From positions 22,192,001 to 22,256,000 of the forward strand of contig NC_056550.1 of assembly GCF_910596095.1 (NCBI RefSeq): a DNA stretch of 64,000 nucleotides, read 5' to 3'. Both the position numbers and the translations under genes were made by a program. Shown piece after piece: positions 30,051 to 41,620 of the stretch; positions within the stretch are counted from its first letter, which is position 1; each line of letters opens with the position of its first letter. The DNA is from Thunnus maccoyii. Taxonomy: Eukaryota; Chordata; Actinopteri; Scombriformes; Scombridae. Below the pieces are notes generated by a model that saw only the letters and a program-made list of their open reading frames with translations, ran no database searches and had not been told where the DNA came from.

Positions 30051-32490
30051 AAACAAAGACGTTTCATTGTTCTGTACTGTCTCAGACCACAAAGGAAAGC
30101 CCAACCTCACAGTGACGTTACTGCTGAAAGCTTGTTTAGTCAAGATATAGATGTAATTGTCGGGTGGGAAGCTTGAGTGTATCTCAATTCAGTGTCTGGG
30201 GGGTTGAGACTAGTGCTAAGTTGTAGCTTTGCTAATGTTTGAGTGATTGGTGTGTCTGTTAGGGACGCTGTGTGGGTTGTGACTGATGGACAGGCTGTGG
30301 GATGGTTGTAGGCAGGCAGAGAGGAACCAAAGGTTAGGATCACATGGCTAAATAAAAGGGGAAAAGAAGGAGTGATGCATCGTAGCAAAGAAGAAAGATG
30401 TCAGTGAAGCACCGAGACTTGGAACTGACGATTTAAAAAAAAAAAGAAATGTTCTTAGAGTCAGTACAGAAATCTGTTGGACAACTTGGATGCGGATGAA
30501 AGAACTGTGCACAGCTCAAAGTGAAAACAACACTATGCTGTGTTTTTGTGGAAAGATGCGCCCACATCTAAACCACCTAAATCCCAAAGTGAAGCTGCAG
30601 TAAAAACCAACACTCTGAAATGCTCAAACTAGGCAGACGCTCATGTGAAAGTCACTAACAGGAAGAGAGAAATTATTTTTCAATGGACACCTCAATCCCT
30701 AAATCATCAAGGTGCCAATTAAAGTTTTCTAAGTTCACGTTATTTCTTACATTTGCAGTCGCCAACATGCGATGCAGCTTTATTGAGAATGTGAACAAAG
30801 TTGTGAGAAGACCATGATGAACGCGTGAAAGAACTGCTTGTTTAGACAACCTTGTTTTTGAGCTCATTTAAAATCACACAACGGGCAGCGAAGAAGTGGA
30901 TTAACGCTGCCGGAGCCGTTCGAGAAGTTTCTACGGACATGTTGATACTTTCATCCGCTTACAAGTGTGAGGTATGTGATCTTAAAAGGGTGCTTATTGA
31001 GTGCAGTGTCTCTTTAAAGAGCAGGGTTTGACTACACTTGATGACCCAACTAATAGCTTGATGTGTGATGTCTTGTCACACCTTCAGAAGACTCTGGTGT
31101 CTGAACCACTCAGTCCTTCATCACTCACCGCTGACAATCCCCCGAACAGTCCTGGAGGTGGTGGAGATGGGGAAGGTAAGAACGGGGACAGGAAGAGTCA
31201 AACATGGCTTGAGCTGCTTTGACATTTGGACTGAATGTCAATCCTGTCCAAAGAGACATGGGATTTTTTTATTTCAGTAGACATGTGTAGATGGTGATGG
31301 GGGGGATACTGTGCCCTTTTCAAATGCATGAAGGAAGGAGAAATGAGGAGATTGAGGAATTGCTGTAAACACGAACGCATCTTTAGGAAGAGCCGAGGAC
31401 GAGTGAAGGATTTTCACATCAATGTATCAACATGAGGATGATTTAAGGGTTCGGGTTGCAACGCCCACTCTCTTGTATCCTCTCACCTCTGCTTTGAAGA
31501 CATCTGCCGTGACAGAATGTGATCAATTCTGCACGTGTTCAGTAAAAAAACTGCACTCAGACGACATGGTCCCATCACTCCTCCATTGCGGTGGCGTGAG
31601 CCGGGTTCGTGCCTGACCCCGAGCGATGAGACGGATGGCATCAGTTCTTGCCAGTCTGAACACAAGGCCCTGGAGCACTTGTTACAATCTGTGGTCCCTG
31701 TGCTAAATATAAACAGGAGCAAGACTCTGCCTCGGTATAGGGTCGGCGAGGGGCACCCTCTTCCTGCAAGTCAGGCCTTTTTCCTTTAAAGCTCCATCTG
31801 CTCTCAACCACCCCATCAGTCACCTTTTCCCTGCAATAAATCTGTCCTCTGCTTTTACCTCTCCTTCATCTTGTCCTGTCTCTCTGCACCTACACACCTC
31901 TCTGGCTCTGTCATGTGTCTGTGACTCAATCACACTTGTCTCTTCCTGCTAACATCACAAGTAGACCTTACCCTGTAGAACATCCAGCCCAAAGTGTATA
32001 TGCAAAGGCATGGAGAGTCCAGTGAGGCAATTTCATATTGACAGCTTGCCCATAGCAAAGAATTGGCCAATTATACAAATCATTAATAGATCTATGAGCA
32101 AGAGGTTTAGTAACCCTCCAAACAATGTCATGACCCCCAAAAAGTATCTTCAGGTTGTATATGACTTGAGTTAAAGTGAGGGTGAATTCTTGCTTTCTCC
32201 ATTGACAAATGAGCATCGTATATGTCTTGACATCTCGATCCTGAATAGTCAAACGTAGCGTATCCTACAGAAACACAGGGGGGCGCCATCACTGCCCAGC
32301 AGGTCAGTGACAATTTGAGGTCCGGCAAGGTCAGTGCTGTGAGCAGACAGGAAAAAAAACAACAAAACCAAATACGACCACATGACTGTGTGACTCCCGC
32401 ACCCTAAGGCACCTGACAGACCCACAATACTGAATCATTCTCCAATCACAGAGCTCAGGACAGCACTGGTGCCTGAGAGGGCTGCAGAAT

Positions 32491-32529
<39 letters not shown>

Positions 32530-33059
32530 GGAGGAATATGTGAGCAACCCCACTTTAGAACAATCAAGCTGCAAATTCAAAGCAACTAGCTGTTTCAATT
32601 TGCCAAAAGAGCCATATGTGTTCCCTCGCTAGAGGCATGGCACAAAAGCAGATTGGGACCAGACGTGAGCCCTCACACAGTGGGTCCACTTAGCTGGTAC
32701 CAAATGGTGAAAACACCTTGGAATGGTTCTAATCATTTCCACTGATTTCTGAGCGAATGGCTCTTCTGACTGTTTGGAACTGCAGACATCATCCACTGAA
32801 GGATCCTGTGTAGTCCAGTCATTTCCTTGGAATATGGTTTGCAGCCTGGTGGTGAAATTTGTCTTCTTTTTTTTTTCATGTGTGACAGGTCGTCCAACTT
32901 CGTTTTCCATCCAACAGGCTGAAGTCATCAAAGTTGCACTTTATCTAAGCTTTGTGGGCTCCACAGTGACAACAGAAGTCCCAAGGCTTCATCTTTGGGG
33001 GCTCTTTACATTTGACTGCTCTATGATTGCACTGTAACATTTAACACTTTGACAAGTAT
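30051..33059. other. Intergenic region downstream of eftud2
   Basis: No gene can be defended here. An exon-like segment (31088-31175) with plausible splice sites is listed under findings. A 35-G run is listed separately. Many sub-100-codon ORFs occur on both strands, none with recognisable motifs. Confidence 0.5.
32493..32527. repeat. Homopolymer run of 35 G
   Basis: Thirty-five uninterrupted Gs follow CAGAATCC and precede TTGGAGG. The run is long for a vertebrate genome, is able to form G-quadruplexes, and its length may be affected by assembly or polymerase slippage. The Pro-rich minus-strand ORF across it is an artefact of the run. Confidence 0.9.
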
Positions 33060-33215
33060 CTCGTCTGCTTTTTTTTAAATTACATTTTATTCTCTTGAAA
33101 TTTAATTTATCTTCCTTTCCATTGTTTTTTTATGCTTTGTGTATTGCACTTTAAATTGCCTTTATGTTGGAAAGCTGCTATAGAAATACAATTAATAATA
33201 AAATCTTCCTGCCTG
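33060..33215. repeat. Possible retroelement 3'-tail-like repeat
   Basis: GTATTGCACTTTAAATTGCC, then AAGCTGCTATAGAAATACAA and an AATAAA at 33197-33202, resemble a dispersed fish sequence of the type 'aagcactttgaattgcc ... tgctatagaaataaa'. It could instead be the 3' end of an unrecognised transcript. Confidence is low. Confidence 0.35.
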
Positions 33216-33580
33216 AAAAAATAGACCCTTGACTCTTGTAACTGTCTAACATTGTAATGCAAGGCAGAGAAGAAGACACATTCAAAAAATTATAACTGAG
33301 AGTAAAGAATGTAACACAGTTAAGTTACAATATACCAAACATACCAACAGTAATCCTACTGTATATTTTTAAGCAATACTGAGCCTATGAAATATAATTA
33401 TATTAAAATTATAGCTTATCATAGGTGATTAAAAAAACCTTGAATATGATTATACACATTATAAACTAAGGGCACTACGGGCTTAAATAGAAATACAATG
33501 AGAATATAATACTAATTTCTGTAAAAACGCATTTTGTTTGTAATTGGGTTAATTGCTTTTTCATATTCAGCAGATGTTTA
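33216..33580. other. AT-rich intergenic stretch
   Basis: This is very AT-rich sequence (many TATAAT and ATTATA words) between the possible retroelement tail and the CpG-richer block. No gene or repeat can be assigned. Confidence 0.5.
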
Positions 33581-33585
33581 TGAAC

Positions 33586-34380
33586 CCAGGATGTGTGACC
33601 TATCGGGTGCGCGCACTGTCAAAGACGCGTACGCGCAGCATCCTGCTTTTACTGCTCCCCTGCAAAGACGGGTCGCCAAGCTTTCAGTCAGGGAATCCAG
33701 CTGTCACTCAACCAGACCCCCGTTCAGCTAGTGTCAGACTGTATGTGGCACACGGCGGAAAGCCTGGTCCTGAAAAACCCGAGACAAAGACACCGCTGGA
33801 TGTAGGTGGACCTCCAGTGATCAACAGATCGGCAACTCCACTGTCCACTGCGAAGAAGAAGAAGAGGATGAGGGACCCGACAGACAATACCGGAGCCAAC
33901 TGACACATGTGAGCGACTGACATATTTATTCTCGAGCCAGTCACAGAGATATGAACAAAATAGCTCTCAAGATTTGGTTTTAATCAGCCGATGCGATTAT
34001 TCTTGGCAGCGGGGTAGGTTCAGTCCGTGCCAAAATGACCAGACTATTGTCTAGCATCGCTGTATCGGAATGGGCCCGCAGGAATTTTGGCACCGGTTTT
34101 ACGCAGCAGACCACATAGTTTAATCGACGTTCCTCGACCGAAGGAAGACTAGTGTGACGGGCATGGACAAAGAATGCTTACAAATCTCGCAGTGATGCTA
34201 TGAGATAAAATAAAAACCCATCAGTGAAACACCCTGCTGGTTCCAACTTCCTCCCGAGAAGTGGAGCAGATAATCAACGGCGGGATTCAAGTTTGGACCT
34301 CACCAAGTCCAAAACGACCTTCCCCTCCCAAGAAAAAGATCATCTTATATCTTAAAGCATCTTCACAGACTCGCATAGCG
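33586..34380. promoter_or_regulatory. CpG-richer block, candidate promoter/first exon of an unseen gene
   Basis: In contrast to its AT-rich flanks, this block has many CpGs (for example GGGTGCGCGCACTG and GACGCGTACGCGCAG at 33604-33638, others to 34140). It ends in a good donor-like GCG/GTAAGAA at 34380/34381. A 116-codon + strand ORF (33553-33903, alternative start codon) crosses its first part without any recognisable domain. This could be a promoter with a 5' exon of a downstream gene, or simply a GC-richer patch. Confidence 0.3.
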
Positions 34381-36608
34381 GTAAGAATTCATCTAATAAT
34401 TCCCAGTATTGTGGCATTTATTTCCATCTTTGTTCTTAATGTGCCATTTCTAAGCCAATGGGACTCCACGGTGAGTGTGAATGTCGGGGGTCACCATTTG
34501 GCACCATAACGCACAGACGATGGTTGCATCTCCGTGGTTTATTTCGTTTATAATTTGCACTGAATTTTCTCTAATTTCTGCGTGTGTAACACATTGGTTA
34601 AGGCCAAGCTGTGAGCAACAAGAGCCCAACTTCACCGTGAAAACGTGCTTTTGGGAGGCAGCGACCTGCGCGTCTAATTGACAGAAGCTGCTAATTTAGA
34701 ATCCATATGCGTGCCCATCAGTTTCTAATCAAACATAATTTCGTCTTCTGAGAAGCCAATACACCCCAGTTTTTGAGACGGAACCAGTGTGTCTCACAAT
34801 CTTTTGTTCTCAAATCATCTCAGCAGCAACATGGTGTGGATGGGCGGTGCAGAGATTCTCCTCAGGGTTTGGTTAAATCCTGCAGGATCTGTTCAGATCA
34901 GTGGAAGCATGTGTAGACTTTATAATGACTTTATTGGTAAACTCTTGAGATTCACTAATAATGAATATATTGCACAAGTGAAGCTTTGCCAATGCATCTT
35001 CAATTTTTGAGCGTCTTTTAGTGGAGTGTCTTGTACCGAATAATATTTAATGTTTTATTTAGTCAAAGCTAAAGAGCTGAATTATTTCAATTAGGATGAT
35101 AAAGTAATTAATGGTGGTTGCAGCAGAAGTTTTCATTATAATAAAACAGGTTTGTTGCTCAGTAAATTGTCTAAAACTAAATAGCTGCCAAAATAAAATA
35201 TTCTAACATTCTAACATTGCTATTCCAGGTATAAATAATCACACAAATAAGCTTCAAGTATTTTTAATATGTGCTTTTATTGTGTAACCATAAAAACTGT
35301 CTTCAGCGTTTTATTTTATGGTAGTACTTGTGCCTTTACCTATGGTGCTCTAGCTCTAAAAGCCTTCTTACGCTCTTAACAGAATGTGCTAACTATTGGT
35401 TTGACAGCCCCTCCATACACATATTCCCCGATTCAGTGATTACCTCATCATTTCTGAAGTCCATATATCAAAAGAAACACTCCCACCACTCAGAGCAGTT
35501 AAGGAGCAGCAAGCACCCGGCATTATTCACCCTGATGAGAAACCATTTCATTGTGCTGGGTGCCTTTGAAATATGCCACATTGGTTTCTGTGCGGAGCAT
35601 TTGTCAACGCCACACCAGCGACGGCTCAAATATGAGCCACCATGATGAGTTTCTGCACGGTGCTTCAGAAAATCCACGCTATATGTAAAGTCATGGTGAT
35701 ACATTTGGGATCTGGCCAATTGAAAGAGCTTATTGCTAGTGAATAATGCTTGCTTTCTGCATAACGTATGGATGCTATGTATTTATTCAGAATTTATTCT
35801 TTGGTTAGCTGCCAGTAGAAGCATTTCTACCTCTATTTGCCCTCCATTCCTTCTTTTTTTTCCATCCAGTGAGTGCTGTTTTGGCATTGCACAGCCTTGC
35901 TGTAGATTTAATGAAAATTTTCTGTATGTGAAACTATTTCTGCGAGGTAGTCCATCTCTGTTGCCCAATAACCCCTCCCGGCTTGTTACCCCCTGCATCC
36001 CTCCAAGAGATGACTTGTACCAATATGGGAGGAGGGGAAGTCGACCTCTGTGCACTCCAGCCCTGAGAGAGAGAGATGAGGAGCAGATTCTTTGTGGCAG
36101 AAAGTAAATGCCCCATCACTTCAGTTAGTATCATGACCAATGTGCTCCTGTCCTCTTTTCATTTAAAATACAGCATTTCTGTATTATTACACTGGTGCAG
36201 AAAATCACTCCTGCGCCCCCCCCCCCCCCCCAAAAAAACCTCATGACTTGGCAGATACTGTATAAGTGATGAATTGTGCATGGATTAAATGATTAGAAGA
36301 TGTCCTAGAAAACTCTAAAAAAAAAATGTTACAAGCCTCTTTGTTGGCTGGTAAGTTGATTTATAACATATCAAATCAGCAAATTTTGCGGCTTTGTTTC
36401 TTTGGTCATCCAATAAGAGTCAAGCCAAGAAAAGGTGCTGGAAATGGCTCTTTAATAAGTAGAGAACAGCAACACTGACAAAGCTTGCTTTCAACTATGC
36501 TGCAGATTAGTGTCTTGATTCCCAAATTGTATGATGAAAATGTGAAGTTTAGAGCACATACTAAACAATTTTAAATGCTAAAGAGATGCCCTAAAAGTGT
36601 AAATAACA
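34381..36608. other. Intergenic, no gene seen
   Basis: This is AT-rich sequence with scattered TAAT-type motifs and a 16-C run (36216-36231). The stretch at about 35395-35640 has a balanced, non-repetitive composition that could be conserved non-coding DNA. This is unproven. Nothing else is identified. Confidence 0.4.
36216..36231. repeat. Homopolymer run of 16 C
   Basis: Sixteen uninterrupted Cs are followed directly by a 7-A run. Confidence 0.9.
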
Positions 36609-37094
36609 CCAGTGGTGGAGGAGGTATTCAGATCTTAAGAAAAAGTTGCAATTATGCAATATAAATATACTCCATAACATGTAAAAGTCCTGTATTGAAA
36701 AAGTCACTGAAGTGCATAAAGTATCAAATGAAAAAGTATGTATAATTCAGAAAAACGGCCCCTGTGTTTGCTATACTGTTATATATTACATTATTGGATT
36801 ATTACTACTGGTTCTTGTTGCTGGAGCTAATTTGGATTATTTTATATACCGTTGGGTAGCTTAATCTATATTTTAAACTCGTAACTCATATACTTTGTGT
36901 GTGAAATCGTGATCTGAAAAGTAGCAACTAAAGATGTCAAATAGATGTAATGGAGTAAAAAGTGCAATTTATCCCCCTGAATTGCGGTGCAGGAGAAGTA
37001 TAAAGTAGCACGACACTGAACTACTGAAATAAAGTACCTCAAATTTGTGCTCAAGCACAGTACTTGAGTAAATACACTTGGTTCCAACATTGCA
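36609..37094. mobile_element. Teleost-type non-autonomous element ('CAGTGGTGGAGGAGGTATT' family)
   Basis: It starts CCAGTGGTGGAGGAGGTATT and contains CATGTAAAAGTCCTG, AAAGTATCAAATGAAAAAGT, TGTGTGTGAAATCGTGATCT, GGAGTAAAAAGTGCAATTTA and AAGCACAGTACTTGAGTAAA. It ends near TTGGTTCCAACATTG. I recall a very common fish repeat whose intact copies begin CAGTGGTGGA and end TCCACCACTG as terminal inverted repeats. Here the right end is degraded. It has no transposase. Confidence 0.7.
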
Positions 37095-39279
37095 GAGCAC
37101 ATACTCGAAATCTTCAGCGTGTTAGTGTCTCTCAAAATGGCCTAAAGGTACCTGGTTTGATTTTTTTTTTTTAACATGTTTAAATATTTCCATCTGTCTA
37201 GTTCTGTTGCTGTGCTCAGTACTGACTTTTATGATACTATATCAATTCTTAATGACACTGTGATACATGGAAAATCAATACCACCATATACTGTAGAATT
37301 CATTATTCTGTTTCACTTTCAATTTACCGTTAAAAGCCAGAATAAAACTCCAGGAGCTTTTAATTAATGATGGTAAATTAAATTGAGGGCACATTAAGAT
37401 TCGCTTGCAACCTTTAAGAGACTTTTCAAGAGCACAACGCATAAAGTCCCAAAATTTCACAAATGATCTCACATTTAATGTTACTGTATGGTAAAATGAT
37501 ATCAACATAAAAGCTCAGCCACTCACTCAGAGATTTACATACTGAAATAACTGCGTAGTATTCACTAGAATCAGTCATACATGGTAGTTCTGAATCTTAA
37601 ATTACCTCATTTCCACCATAAAAACAGTTCTGATCTCTAAACATCACTAGAATATTATGTGTATCAAATTTTCTGCCTTTATGCTGGTTTTTAAATGTTT
37701 TTTTTTTTTATGCTAATCTCTTGCAATTAAATCAGGCATTTACAATTACCATAATTGTCAAGTGAAATGTCTGCGGGATGTGTTTAAGTCAATTACATGC
37801 TTTATAGGCAGCTATTTTGAATAATTGGAGTAATTCACTTCCTGTTTTTCCCAATTCTTGCCTTCAGAATGTGTGATGTGGAGCCAGTACAGTAAGAGGT
37901 AAATTTTATGTTTTTAGCCACTACATCAAAGAATCACACCCACTTGTATATGAAAAGCAGGTGTTTTCACATATTATGATATTGGCATCTGGAAAAGGTG
38001 CGTGTGAGTGACTGCGGTGATGTGCGGAGATGATGGGGAGATGCTTTACAGCCTCTGTGGCCCTTTCCTAACTGGCCTCGCGCGACATGAAATATCAAGG
38101 TATTATTTCTATATCTTGTTTAGCAGACGTGAGCACACTGCCAGCTTTAATCCTCAGAGTGCGGCTCACTGAGGGAAAACTGTGTCTTTATGCCTGCCAA
38201 CTAGTCTGGATTCCCTCTGCTTGACACTGTGTACTCTGCTCTGCATTTTCTGGTTGCCAGTTCCTGTAAACCACATTAAAGCAAAAGCAGAGGGAAGGTG
38301 CTTTGCGCTTTTTGTAATTACCAGGCGATTTAAATTGTTAGAGGTCATTATGCAGATGGTAGATGCAGTAGAGGGTGTGTTTTGTCGCAGTAAACCCACT
38401 TTTACTCCCTACACATGTGTCCCTATCTTATTTAAAGATAGAACTTTATACTCATAAGGCTTTTTGGAATTACAGTGTGGATGTAATGTATGGATTTGGA
38501 TAATGTGGCGGAGCTATTTCTGGAATGGGCAAATGGTAATTTTCTGGGAGAATAGTTTCATCTTGAAGATTGAATGAATATCGTTAAATTTGTTCCATGA
38601 CGTTGGTATGAAAATAATTGGTGAGGCTACTGAGATGCGTCCGTGTGTCTTTAGATAGATATAAAGATTAAAACTGGATTGTAATTAAACTGTCATGAAA
38701 TTTTTAAATCATGAGCTTCACGGTAAGATTTTGACCTTCATGTATTTCCATAATTGATTCAGTTTATGTGCTATTGATGAAGACTGTAGTCTTAAAGTAC
38801 AGTTGTACGTGCTTTGTATCCAAAAACAGCGGGGGTTTTTTTTTTAGGGGAGACTCCAAATATTAGACAACATCGTGATGAGCGGGGGAGGGTTGTGTCA
38901 TGCTCTCGTGACTCAGGATGACGATGAAAACGAGCCCCGCAGTCGGCCCTGACCCTTCCCAAACAGGCATGTTTCCAGTTGTGTCGGTGCACGTGTCACT
39001 GTGACGCCACGGCAGATCTCTGAGTCTTTAACTGCGAAATATGGAAGAGAAACATCTGATTTCTTCTGACAAAAGGAATCCTGACCACCAGGATTCATGT
39101 CATCCATAGTACTGCTGCAGCATGTGAAGAGTGGTGCGAAACACATGTAACCAATGCACAAGTAACCACACCGCAGGCAAATATTTAGGAGTAACTTAGT
39201 GTCTCCGCAAGAGTACACAGTCTATATGTATTTATTTATCAAGGTGCTGACAACAAACTATATTCAGCAAATTAATAAA
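37095..39279. other. Intergenic, no gene seen
   Basis: No coding evidence. The segment about 37725-37860 carries paired TAAT/ATTA words (CAATTACCATAATTG and AATAATTGGAGTAATTCAC) in non-repetitive context, the kind of sequence seen in homeodomain-regulated enhancers. This is inference only. Confidence 0.4.
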
Positions 39280-39560
39280 CTTATTCATCAAGCAAAAATG
39301 CCAAAAATATGCTGGTTCCAACTTCTGAAATGTGAGGATTTGCTGCTTTACGCTGTTGTTAATCAATGTGAATTGAATATCTTTGGGTCTTTGACAGTTA
39401 GTCAGACAAAACAAGCGATATTAATATGTCACCTTGGGCGTTTTTAACTTTTTGAAAACCATTTTCTGACATTCTGACAATCAATTGATTGAACAAAAAA
39501 AATAAATAAATATATATAATTTTCAAAATCAATAAAGAAAGCAGTAATTTCAGCCCTAAT
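39280..39560 (+). repeat. Teleost-type AT-rich interspersed repeat, copy C
   Basis: This is the reverse-complement orientation of copies A and B in the eftud2 intron. Landmarks are AACTTCTGAAATGTGAGGAT, TTTGCTGCTTTACGCTGTTG, TTGAATATCTTTGGGTCTTT, CAGTTAGTCAGACAAAACAA, TGTCACCTTGGGC and CATTTTCTGACATTCTGACA. Confidence 0.65.
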
Positions 39561-39699
39561 TTATCACTGAAATAAGTTAATAATAATTAATAATTTTAAT
39601 TATTATTATTTATCTCTTAAATTTAATCATTCATTACTATCATCACTATTCCACTAAATTGAACTTTTCTGCTGTATCATGTGAAATGACATGTGTCAT

Positions 39700-39915
39700 G
39701 ACCTGCCATTAGGGCTCCAAACAATGATTATTTTCATCATTTAATGATCATTTCTTTGCATTAACAAAAAAAACAATGACAAACAATGAGCCATCACAAG
39801 TTCCCAGAGCCTTGAAGAGTCTTGAAATCGCTGATTGTGACCATCAAACATAACCCCCACCCCTGAAAAGTATGAATAATTTACAATGATATGAAACAGC
39901 AAAAAGCTGTGAATC
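39700..39915 (+). repeat. Companion repeat unit next to copy C
   Basis: The sequence from ATTATTTTCATCATTTAATG through CATTTCTTTGCATTAA, AAGTTCCCAGAGCC and GAAAAGTATGAATAATTTAC matches 45830-46000 in the same order and orientation. Its position just after copy C is also repeated at the 45-kb locus, so the two parts may be one composite element. Confidence 0.6.
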
Positions 39916-40980
39916 CTCACTTTGAAAGGGTGTAAACAGCTGGGACATGAGTAGTACAGGAAAAATATAGAGCGAGACAGAGAATCCCACTGAGTGTGGA
40001 TGAAATCAGATGTCACTTTCGCCTAGCTTGTGCTCATGAAGAGATATGGGCAGTCTAGCAAATTAAAAGAGTCGTGAGGCTCCTTCCCACCGGGGAATGT
40101 CACTATAACATACCAGGATCAGCTCACACATACGTACTGTGCGCCTGGAAACACACACACACACACACACACATAGATGCACTGAGCCCGCATACAGAGA
40201 TGTTTACGCTCCAGTCAGTGTTGAAAATGCATATTCAAACTGATATGTCGGACTCATGAATCTGTGCATGTTGACACATTTACATATGAGCCTGGCTGTC
40301 GTGGCGCAGGGTATGATTCAGGGTGACAGGTCTTATGCCACTTCCCCCGGGGTCACAGGAGGGGGCGGGGCCACAACGTGACAGTGTGGCAAGAGGCTGT
40401 TTCATTCACTGTCAGTCTCTAATGACACTACCTTTCTTTTTCTTTCTCTTTGTCTCACTCACAGTCTCGGACTCAGCATTATTGAGGTATCATCTGAGCA
40501 TCTACACTGCTGACTGTGTATCCAACTGACTCATACCTGTTGTTTCACTTTTATCTGTGGTCGCTCTGATGCATCTTGTGTTGTCAGAGTGGGTTGCATA
40601 GTGTTTTTGTATAAGATTAGATCAAAATACAAGTTTGGCAGTGCTGCTCTTCTCTTTTGTCAAATATTAGACATTGGTCAGCTGTGTGGTTAGAGATCCA
40701 ATCCATATAAATCGTAGGTACTGTATATTCATGTGATTTCACTTATGGATGAACGATGCATTTCTGTGTTGCTCTTCTTATCATTATTGAATACATAAGT
40801 TTCTTTTAAGCTTAATTTATACACAGGCTGTAGCTGACCTGTGCCTCCTCAAAAAGGTCCACCACCCAACCCGCCACCTCCAAATAAAGACATTTGTCAT
40901 CTTATATACACGTCATCAGTCTCATGGCGTCTATTTCAGATGTTGTGGGAGTTCTATTGAAGTCTATTGGACTACTGTGC
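39916..40980. other. Intergenic; contains short AC microsatellite
   Basis: An AC run lies at about 40150-40173. GGAAGGTGGGGGCGGGG-like GC patches near 40347-40372 are isolated. No gene is supported. Confidence 0.45.
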
Positions 40981-41620
40981 ACGTTGAAAAATGACACTAA
41001 GGCTGGAGACATACTTGCTTTTTAATCATGTGTTTGCATAGACAACCAGGTGCATCGTGAATGTAATTGTTCACATACTTGCATGTGTACTTTGCATGTT
41101 GTGTGTAGAACTTCCAGATTTGCATGATGTAAAATCTGCCAAAAAACGCAAAGAAGAAGAAGAAGAGGAAGAAGAAGCATGATGTAAAAAATAAACATGG
41201 CAACGCTTGAGGAGGTTTTAATTACTTTGTTAATTCAAGTATATTTGTCATCGTGGCAATGACACATTGTACAGATGCTGGTAATTGCAGACTTGGTCTA
41301 TTAACTTGTCTTCAAAACTCTCCGCCATTGTTGTCGCTGCTTTCGTGCCGACTGACCCCTGACCCCGTCACATCCCCATACGGCCACTACTCTGCCCCTA
41401 CCGTTCATGTTCGTATTGCATTTTGTGGACGCATCGCATTAATTTCTGAGGACATGTACAACCAACACTCCAAACGGATGCAGGATATGCAATGCAGCCA
41501 TAATGTGCACGTGCATGTGTAGTTAAAAGCAAGTATTTCTCTGGCCTAAGGGGTAACCAGTATGATAAAAAGTGACGCTGCTTTGTCACGACTGTCAGTG
41601 TCTGATACTGATGCACAAGG
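40955..41620. repeat. Older repeat interrupted by a MITE
   Basis: The left flank (ATTGGACTACTGTGCACGTTG then AAAAATGACACTAAG) and right flank (GGGTAACCAGTATGATAAAA then AGTGACGCTG) become continuous if 41002-41550 is removed. The joined order matches 41823-41885, where TGGACTACCTGCATGTTGAA, AAATGACGCTGGGGGTACCC and AGTGTATTAAAAAGTGATGC follow without interruption. Confidence 0.6.
41002..41545. mobile_element. MITE-like element with terminal inverted repeats and 5-bp direct repeats
   Basis: The left end GCTGGAGACATACTTGCTTT is matched in reverse complement by the right end, which reads GCCAGAGAAATACTTGCTTT on the - strand. It is flanked by CTAAG on both sides (40997-41001 and 41546-41550), a candidate 5-bp target-site duplication. 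At 544 bp without an ORF of note, it is non-autonomous. It contains a GAA/GAGGAA purine patch at about 41150-41177. The superfamily is not assigned. Confidence 0.65.

Noticed and set aside
32331..32567. Poly-Pro minus-strand ORF
   Set aside because: It arises from the 35-G homopolymer.
33553..33903. 116-codon ORF in the CpG-richer block as a protein gene
   Set aside because: It relies on a non-ATG start, has no recognisable domain, and could equally be 5' UTR or chance. I kept only the promoter-like observation.
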